Assembly (NCBI GenBank): GCA_017466965.1
Contig: JAFTTD010000079.1
Coordinates: 1 to 7,936, forward strand
Direction of reading: 5' to 3'
From: Bacteroidaceae bacterium
GTDB taxonomy: Bacteria; Bacteroidota; Bacteroidia; Bacteroidales; Bacteroidaceae
DNA length: 7,936 bases
Below are positions 1 through 5,518 of this stretch, in pieces (the first letter of the stretch is position 1; each line of letters starts with the position of its first letter). A program made the position numbers and the translations under genes. The notes under the pieces were generated by a model. That model was not told where the DNA came from. It did not search any database and worked only from the letters and a program-made list of their open reading frames with translations.

Positions 1-1
1 C

Positions 2-661
2 AAGAGCAACACTTACGGATGGACTACAGAAAACATAGAGACAAAGACCGGCGAAGCGTACGACGGAGTTTCCACTAACGCATACTGGGACAAGTGGAAG
101 TCTTCAAACCTGTCTTCTTCAATGTCACAGACCATTGAGAACCTTCCGGCAGGAGAATACACAGTGTCAGCACTGCTGAGAGGCTCTGCAAGCGTGAACA
201 TAGAGCTTAAAGCTGTTGTAACGTCAGAAGACGGTGAAAAAACTTACAAGAAAAACTTCACAGGAACAGGAGCAACATCTGTTGAAGGCAGTGAATACAA
301 GAACGGATGGCAGAAAGTTGAGACAGAGACTATAAACATCGCATGGGGCGACAAGATTGTACTGACAGCTACAGCAACAGGCGGTTCCTCAAGCGGATGG
401 TGGAGCGCAGACAATTTCAGTCTGAGCTGGAAAGAATCGGCAATCAATGCCATAACAACAACAAATGCAGACAATGACACTGAAATTGTTTCAGTTGGTA
501 ACGGCATGGTACTGATACACTCTGAATCTGCATCGCAAATAGATATTTACAGCATATCAGGAATGCTGACAGAAAAGGTGTTACTGAAAGAAGGCACCAA
601 CACAGTCATCTTGCCTAAAGGCGTATATGTCATTGGAAGAAAGAAAGTGGCTGTCTTCTGA
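2..661 (+). CDS. C-terminal part of a secreted protein with CBM-like domain and sorting-like tail (5' partial)
   Basis: The reading frame is open from the left edge, so the ATG at 122 is an internal Met (visible residue 41) and the real start lies upstream. The 219 visible residues form two parts. Residues about 4-145 look like a jelly-roll, galactose-binding-like domain: an opening YGW, a central SQTIENLPAGEY strand pair, and a closing WWSADNFSL typical of the last strands of such domains in Bacteroidetes glycan-active proteins. Residues about 146-219 resemble a type IX secretion C-terminal sorting domain: IDIYSISG, then LPKGVYVI, then a short basic/hydrophobic end (KKVAVF), although the usual YPNP opening motif is missing. 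This suggests a secreted or surface enzyme or glycan-binding protein whose catalytic part is outside the window. I cannot name its family. It ends 70 bp before the GH51 gene with no terminator between, so co-transcription is likely. The sorting role is inferred from sequence pattern only. Confidence 0.85.
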   Translation, partial: KSNTYGWTTENIETKTGEAYDGVSTNAYWDKWKSSNLSSSMSQTIENLPAGEYTVSALLRGSASVNIELKAVVTSEDGEKTYKKNFTGTGATSVEGSEYKNGWQKVETETINIAWGDKIVLTATATGGSSSGWWSADNFSLSWKESAINAITTTNADNDTEIVSVGNGMVLIHSESASQIDIYSISGMLTEKVLLKEGTNTVILPKGVYVIGRKKVAVF

Positions 662-731
662 TACATACCTAAAATTTGATTATTAAAGACAAGAGATAAA
701 AAACATTTTTATAAGAATTTTTTAACCAATT

Positions 732-2714
732 ATGAAGAAATTAAGTTCTATGCTCGCGGCATTCGGATTTGCCGCATGTGCAATGGCACAAGGTACTTCA
801 CACCAGTTTGATGTGAATACAAAGAAGCTTGGAGCAGAGATTCAGCCAACAATGTATGGTGTGTTCTTTGAAGACATCAACTATGCAGCAGACGGAGGTC
901 TCTACGCTGAGTTAGTGAAAAACCGTTCATTTGAATTCCCTGACAACTACATGGGATGGAATGTATATGGCAATATACAGCTTAAGAACGACGGTCCTTT
1001 CAACAAGAACCCTCACTATGTTCGCCTCGGATACAGCGGTCACAACGACAAGTATTCAGGTATGGAGAACGAAGGATTCTTCGGAATAGGATATGAGAAA
1101 GGCGCTGAATACCGTTTCTCTGTATGGGCACGTGTTCCAGAAGGTGGTGAAGGTTCAATTCGCGTTATGTTCTGCGACCCTAAGACTCAGGACGAGCGTC
1201 AGCAGTTCAGCGAAGCACGCGTAAAGATTGATTCAAAGGAATGGAAAAAGTATCAGGTTGTCATCAAGGCAAACAAGACTGTTGACAAGGGTACTCTCCG
1301 CATCATGCTTGACCGCCGCAGTGCAGTGGTTGACCTTGAACACGTGAGCCTCTTCCCTGTTGACACATGGAAAGGACATGAGAATGGTATGCGCAAGGAC
1401 CTCGCACAGGCTCTTTACGATTTGAAGCCAGGCGTATTCCGTTTCCCAGGAGGATGTATCGTTGAGGGAACAGACCTTGCTACTCGTTACCAGTGGAAGA
1501 ACTCTGTAGGCCCAGTTGAAAACCGTCCTCTCAATGAGAACCGTTGGCACTACACATTCGACTATCGCTTCTTCCCTGATTATTTCCAGAGCTACGGACT
1601 CGGCTTCTACGAATATTTCCTTCTTTCTGAAGAAATCGGTGCAGAACCACTTCCTGTACTCAACGTAGGTCTTGCTTGTGAGTTCCAGAACGGTTCACAC
1701 CGCAGCCACGCTCACGTACCGGTTGACCAGCTTCAGCCTTACATTGACGACGTTCTCGACCTCATCGAGTTCGCTAACGGCGATCCTGAAAAGAACATGT
1801 GGGCTAAGCTCCGCGCTGACATGGGACATCCAGAACCATTCAACCTCAAGTATGTAGGTATCGGAAATGAGCAGTGGGGAGAAATCTTCGTTGAGAACCT
1901 CAAGCCTTTCGTTGAGCAGGTACGCAAGAAGTATCCAGAGATTAAAATCATTGGTAGCTCAGGTCCTAATTCAGAAGGTGGAGACTTTGAATACCTCTGG
2001 CCAGAAATGCGCAAACTCGGTGCAGACCTTGTTGACGAACACTTCTATCGCCCTGAAAGATGGTTCCTTGCAAGCGGTCCTCGCTATGACAACTATCAGC
2101 GCAAAGGTCCGAAAGTATTCGCTGGTGAATACGCTTGTCACGGAAGCGGCAAGAAGTGGAACCACTTCCATGCTTCTCTCCTTGAGGCTGCATTCCTCAC
2201 TGGTGTAGAACGTAATGCAGACATCGTTACAATGGCTACATACGCACCGCTCTTCGCTCATATCGACGGTTGGCAGTGGCGTCCAGACATGATCTGGTTT
2301 GACAACCTCCGTTCATTCCGCAGCTGTTCTTGGTACTTCCATCAGATTTATTCTCACAACAAGGGTTCTAACGTTCTGAAGCTTACATGGAACGACAAGC
2401 CTGCTGCTGGAACTGAAGGTCAGGAAGGCCTCTTCGCAAGCGCTGTTTATGAAAAGACTACAGACGAAGTAATCGTTAAGATTGTGAACACTGGCGACAA
2501 AGCTCAGAACATAACAATCAACCTTAACGGCATGAAGAAGGGTACTCATGCAGGAACTCTCACTACTTATTCTTCAAACAACCTTGACGGTGAGAACACA
2601 CTTGACGAGCCTACAAAGTTTGTCCCTAAGACTCAGAACATCACAGTTGAAGGAACAACAGTAAATGCGAACCTCCCTGCCAAGTCATTCGCAATGTATA
2701 AGATTAAGAAGTAA
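732..2714 (+). CDS. GH51 alpha-L-arabinofuranosidase, exported
   Basis: The 660-residue product removes terminal alpha-L-arabinofuranosyl groups from arabinose-decorated polysaccharides or oligosaccharides; GH51 enzymes retain configuration using two Glu residues. A signal peptide spans about residues 1-19 (MKK, hydrophobic core, AMA cut before Gln20). Cys16 lies in a poor lipobox, so a signal peptidase I substrate, periplasmic or secreted, is more likely. The family N-terminus is clear (GVFFEDINYAADGGLYAE). A beta-rich CBM4/9-like segment follows at about residues 80-210, then the TIM barrel. The acid/base is predicted as Glu380 in GIGNEQWGE and the nucleophile as Glu466 in VFAGEYACH, matching family motifs. 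A C-terminal beta domain ends in SFAMYKIKK with no sorting tail. Full family length, no frameshift. Codon use is strikingly biased: by my count 27 of 28 Arg codons are CGT/CGC, unlike the neighbouring genes, which suggests high expression or a different history. A strong terminator starts 19 bp after the stop codon. Substrate (xyloglucan, arabinan or arabinoxylan) cannot be fixed from sequence. Confidence 0.95.
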   Translation: MKKLSSMLAAFGFAACAMAQGTSHQFDVNTKKLGAEIQPTMYGVFFEDINYAADGGLYAELVKNRSFEFPDNYMGWNVYGNIQLKNDGPFNKNPHYVRLGYSGHNDKYSGMENEGFFGIGYEKGAEYRFSVWARVPEGGEGSIRVMFCDPKTQDERQQFSEARVKIDSKEWKKYQVVIKANKTVDKGTLRIMLDRRSAVVDLEHVSLFPVDTWKGHENGMRKDLAQALYDLKPGVFRFPGGCIVEGTDLATRYQWKNSVGPVENRPLNENRWHYTFDYRFFPDYFQSYGLGFYEYFLLSEEIGAEPLPVLNVGLACEFQNGSHRSHAHVPVDQLQPYIDDVLDLIEFANGDPEKNMWAKLRADMGHPEPFNLKYVGIGNEQWGEIFVENLKPFVEQVRKKYPEIKIIGSSGPNSEGGDFEYLWPEMRKLGADLVDEHFYRPERWFLASGPRYDNYQRKGPKVFAGEYACHGSGKKWNHFHASLLEAAFLTGVERNADIVTMATYAPLFAHIDGWQWRPDMIWFDNLRSFRSCSWYFHQIYSHNKGSNVLKLTWNDKPAAGTEGQEGLFASAVYEKTTDEVIVKIVNTGDKAQNITINLNGMKKGTHAGTLTTYSSNNLDGENTLDEPTKFVPKTQNITVEGTTVNANLPAKSFAMYKIKK

Positions 2715-2733
2715 GACTTCTAATAAATCAAAT

Positions 2734-2772
2734 AAAAAATCGGATGCGCCAACTGCACATCCGATTTTTTTT
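2734..2772 (+). terminator. Strong intrinsic terminator after GH51, probably bidirectional
   Basis: A perfect 13-bp stem pairs 2734-2746 with 2758-2770 around an 11-nt loop. The G/C-rich core is CGGATG/CATCCG, flanked by six A on the left and eight T (2765-2772) on the right. The right T-run gives termination of the GH51 transcript; the left A-run reads as a U-tract on the opposite strand, so it could also stop a minus-strand transcript. It lies 19 bp past the GH51 stop codon and separates the GH51 unit from the GH29-GH31 unit. Confidence 0.92.
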
Positions 2773-2920
2773 ATATCCCAAATTGAGGAATGAGATATGA
2801 ATCTAATTCTACTGTTACAAACCACTTATCAAACAAGACTGAGATGAGATGTATCATTCATTCTGAACTTAACAGACTGAATTATCATAAAGAAAAAAGC
2901 CTGCTACGTTCCTGTTTCTG

Positions 2921-2950
2921 CAAAGGTAGTTATAAAAATAATGTCAGCAA
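2921..2950 (-). promoter_or_regulatory. Promoter-like element on the minus strand
   Basis: Read on the minus strand, 2928-2921 is TACCTTTG, an exact match to the Bacteroidetes -7 consensus TAnnTTTG. The minus-strand TTG at 2950-2948 lies 19 bp upstream, near the usual distance for the -33 box. Transcription would start near 2915 and run left to the terminator at 2772-2734. No minus-strand gene lies there, so this would drive a short non-coding RNA, or be a relic or chance match. The motif match is seen directly; promoter activity is inferred. Confidence 0.4.
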
Positions 2951-2963
2951 TAAATAATTTATT
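2949..2963. repeat. 15-bp A/T palindrome upstream of the GH29 promoter
   Basis: Arms of seven bases (AATAAAT and ATTTATT) flank a single central A. It lies about 45 bp upstream of the GH29 -7 box and touches the -33 position of the minus-strand promoter, where a regulator could bind. Being A/T-only in an A/T-rich stretch, it may be chance. Confidence 0.25.
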
Positions 2964-2990
2964 AAAAAAACTTTACTGCAAAACATATAA

Positions 2991-3017
2991 TTGCTATGAC
3001 ATTTATTTATATATTTG
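2991..3017 (+). promoter_or_regulatory. Probable promoter of the GH29-GH31 unit
   Basis: TATATTTG at 3010-3017 matches the Bacteroidetes -7 consensus TAnnTTTG exactly. A TTG at 2991-2993 is a possible -33 box, with a 16-bp spacer that is a little short. Transcription would begin near 3023-3026, giving a leader of about 35 bases before the ATG at 3059. The box lies downstream of the alternative upstream ATG at 2996, which supports the 3059 start. Confidence 0.6.
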
Positions 3018-3058
3018 CGCAAATAACAATCTTATATAACCTTTTCAACATAAGCATC

Positions 3059-5470
3059 ATGAAAAACAAGACTAAAACATTGGCTTTAACAGCCATAGCG
3101 GCAATGCTACTTGCAAGCGCATCATGCACCCAACAAAATGAGAAAATCGCCACTGGTCCATTCCAGCCAAATTGGGAGTCACTTGAAAACTGGGAATGTC
3201 CCGAATGGTTCAAGGATGCCAAGTTTGGACTTTGGGCGCATTGGGGCCCGCAGTGCGAGGCTGAATCCGGCGACTGGTATGCTCGCCACATGTACTACGA
3301 GGGCCATTGGCAAAACAAAGCCCACCTTTCTAAATACGGCAACCCTAACGATTTCGGACTTATGGACTTGTGCAACGAATGGAAGGCTGAAAAATGGAAT
3401 CCTGATGAACTCGTGGCACTGTATAAGAGTGTTGGAGCAAGATATTTCTTCACACTCGGTCAGCACCATGACAACTTCGACCTTTGGGACAGCAAATATC
3501 AGGAATGGAACTCCGTAAACGTGGGCCCTAAAAAGGATATTATAAAAGGTTGGGCTGACGCTTGCAAGAAGTACGGACTTCCTATCGGAATAAGCATGCA
3601 CGCAAGCCACACATGGACATGGCTTGAAAAATCTCAAGACTACGAAGGGAATCTCACTAAAGAAGACGGATACAAGCCTAACCCTGACGGAACAGATAAA
3701 TGGTGGAAGGGACTTGACCCGCAGGAACTTTATGCCCAACGTCATCCACACAGTGAGGGCTGGGAAAAGGAAGGCTCAATACACTCACAGTGGGCATGGG
3801 CAAACGGTGCTTCGCTGCCTTCTGAAGAATACAAGATGAAATTTCAGAACCGCGTCCTGGAATGTATCAACAATTACGACCCTCAGGTGCTGTATTTTGA
3901 TGATACAGTCCTGCCTTTCTATGGATGCGACGACCAGATAGGACTTAACATACTCGCTCACTACTATAATACCAGCATTGCACGAAATGAAGGCAAGATG
4001 CAGGCTGTGGCAATGGGAAAAGTGCTTGAAGACTGGCACAAGAACTCCATGATGTGGGACGTTGAGCGCGGAACTCCCGACAAGATACAGGAAGAGTATT
4101 GGCAAACATGCACCTGCATAGGCGAATGGCACTACAATGAGGATGTTTATCGCAGGAACAGATACAAAAATGCAAAGCAAGTGGTTAACATGCTTGTTGA
4201 TGTAGTCAGCAAGAACGGAAATCTGCTCCTTAGCATTCCTGTAAAGGGCGATGGCAGCATCGACGAAAAAGAGATGGAAATCCTCATGCAGATAAAGGCA
4301 TGGATGGACATAAACGGAAACAGCATTTATGGAACACGACCATGGAAGACGTTCGGCGAAGGTCCTCTTGCAGATTCCTCAAACCCTAGTCACGCACAGG
4401 GATTCAATGAAAAAGACAATTATTCATCTAAAGACATAAGATTTGTACAAAGAAACGACACTGTGTTCACCACCATCCTCCGCTGGCCAGAGGAGAGAAC
4501 TGTTACTATAAAATCTTTCGGAACAACATCACCATATTACAGCGGTAATGTAAAGAGTGTAGAACTGCTCGGATATGGAGCTGTTGACTTCTCTAACGAG
4601 ATGGAAGGACTTGTCGTAACACTGCCAAAGGAAAACACAAATGACATCGCTCCTGTATTTGCAATATCTTTCGACCAAGACAATGTTAATAAAGATTTAG
4701 CACAAGAAGTTCAGAACCATTACAAATCACAGATTAAAACTTTAAAGCCTCTTGCAGGCAACAACACAGGTAAAATTACCCCTGACGCTTTAACAGAGTT
4801 TGAAAATCTGTTGTCAGAACTACAAATGACAAGTTCAAGTGACATACAGGCTCTTAACAATGGATATGCAAAACTCATTAGCGAAGGGTTTGTTGGAGGG
4901 GAAAAACCTGAATCATCAGATTTTCAGGACATAACAGAAAGCATGCTAACTGAAAAAAAGAATTTTTCACGCAAGAGGACAGAAAACATCCGCTTTGACA
5001 CACCTGCTAACTGGACTGTTGAGAACTTTCTAATCCCCAACGGGAAAGATGGAGCAAAGAATGGAATAGACCGCTACACCGGATATAATTGTCTTATGCT
5101 TGGCGTATGGAACGACAGGCATCAATCAAAATCAGGCAATTTGAAGAATGCACGTATTTATAAAAGAATCCATCTTGAAGCTGGAGAATACTATTTTGGA
5201 GCCACATACAACACAGTCAACAGTTTGAATTCCGCATATATATTTGCAGCCGAGTCTCTTCTGCCCACAAACAACATTGAGGAAAAATCTATTGCCTGTC
5301 TGAATATCGGCAAAAAGGCAAAAGAGGGTAAAGACAACATGAGCGGAATACGTTTTACTGTCAACAGCCCAAAAACAGTATTCATAGGCTTCCAGGCAAA
5401 CATCGCAGAAGGTTCACAAACGCAAGAATTCAGAGTTGACGAAGTGTGCCTGCTGAAGAAGAAAAATTAG
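3059..5470 (+). CDS. GH29 alpha-L-fucosidase, predicted lipoprotein, with C-terminal extension
   Basis: The 803-residue product should remove terminal alpha-L-fucose by a retaining mechanism. The start at 3059 is preferred over the in-frame ATG at 2996: it gives a normal export signal (MKNKTK, hydrophobic core, ASASC) and leaves the promoter box outside the gene. Cys23 in that relaxed lipobox suggests a lipoprotein; outer- or inner-membrane placement is unclear. GH29 hallmarks are FGLWAHWGPQ (His61), LGQHHDNFDLW (His136-His137), and YFDD, with Asp281 as predicted nucleophile. Glu336 in WDVERG is a candidate acid/base, less certain because that residue varies in the family. The barrel ends near 420 and a beta domain follows at about 422-540. 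Then come an unusual helix-rich segment (about 541-620) and a beta-rich module (about 622-803) with YKRIHLEAGEYYF, resembling DUF5013-type or other carbohydrate-binding-like domains. Most GH29 enzymes end near 450-600 residues. GH31 begins 48 bp downstream, so one transcript is likely. Linkage specificity cannot be read from the sequence. Confidence 0.93.
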   Translation: MKNKTKTLALTAIAAMLLASASCTQQNEKIATGPFQPNWESLENWECPEWFKDAKFGLWAHWGPQCEAESGDWYARHMYYEGHWQNKAHLSKYGNPNDFGLMDLCNEWKAEKWNPDELVALYKSVGARYFFTLGQHHDNFDLWDSKYQEWNSVNVGPKKDIIKGWADACKKYGLPIGISMHASHTWTWLEKSQDYEGNLTKEDGYKPNPDGTDKWWKGLDPQELYAQRHPHSEGWEKEGSIHSQWAWANGASLPSEEYKMKFQNRVLECINNYDPQVLYFDDTVLPFYGCDDQIGLNILAHYYNTSIARNEGKMQAVAMGKVLEDWHKNSMMWDVERGTPDKIQEEYWQTCTCIGEWHYNEDVYRRNRYKNAKQVVNMLVDVVSKNGNLLLSIPVKGDGSIDEKEMEILMQIKAWMDINGNSIYGTRPWKTFGEGPLADSSNPSHAQGFNEKDNYSSKDIRFVQRNDTVFTTILRWPEERTVTIKSFGTTSPYYSGNVKSVELLGYGAVDFSNEMEGLVVTLPKENTNDIAPVFAISFDQDNVNKDLAQEVQNHYKSQIKTLKPLAGNNTGKITPDALTEFENLLSELQMTSSSDIQALNNGYAKLISEGFVGGEKPESSDFQDITESMLTEKKNFSRKRTENIRFDTPANWTVENFLIPNGKDGAKNGIDRYTGYNCLMLGVWNDRHQSKSGNLKNARIYKRIHLEAGEYYFGATYNTVNSLNSAYIFAAESLLPTNNIEEKSIACLNIGKKAKEGKDNMSGIRFTVNSPKTVFIGFQANIAEGSQTQEFRVDEVCLLKKKN

Positions 5471-5518
5471 TTCCCCACCGACTCCTCACATATATTTCAC
5501 CTAACAACAAAAACAACA

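Larger units (their letters stand above)
2715..3058. other. Gene-free interval between GH51 and GH29
   Basis: This 344-bp stretch holds the GH51 terminator at its left end and a plus-strand promoter for GH29 at its right end. Between them I see a minus-strand promoter-like element (2921-2950) and a small A/T-only palindrome (2949-2963). I see no coding region of credible length: the longest minus-strand reading frame I checked behind the reverse promoter is 19 codons (2829-2888) with no recognisable content. No tRNA, repeat array or insertion-sequence remnant is apparent. The right half (about 2930-3058) is very A/T-rich. Confidence 0.8.

Noticed and set aside
671..678. AAAATTTG as a -7 box for a separate GH51 promoter
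   Set aside because: It mismatches the first T of TAnnTTTG and no convincing -33 box lies upstream; read-through from the preceding gene explains expression as well.
690..731. A/T-rich inverted-repeat-like run before GH51 as a terminator
   Set aside because: No G/C stem is present; it looks like the normal A/T-rich leader of a Bacteroidetes gene.
1233..2549. Several reading frames of 60-115 codons overlapping GH51 on both strands
   Set aside because: They lie wholly inside a well-supported gene, lack family motifs, and reflect its biased codon use.
2829..2888. 19-codon minus-strand reading frame behind the reverse promoter
   Set aside because: Too short and without recognisable composition; frames of this length are expected by chance.
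2996..3058. Upstream in-frame ATG for the GH29 gene adding 21 residues
   Set aside because: The added residues put an odd hydrophobic stretch ahead of a normal lipoprotein signal, and the ATG lies before the TATATTTG box, so it would not be in the mRNA. The ATG at 3059 is preferred.
3179..3751. 190-codon minus-strand reading frame inside GH29
   Set aside because: It mirrors the coding strand of a clearly conserved catalytic domain and shows no recognisable domain of its own.
5491..5498. TATATTTC in the GH29-GH31 gap as an internal promoter
   Set aside because: The final G of the consensus is missing, no TTTG lies at the right distance upstream, and the gap is only 48 bp.
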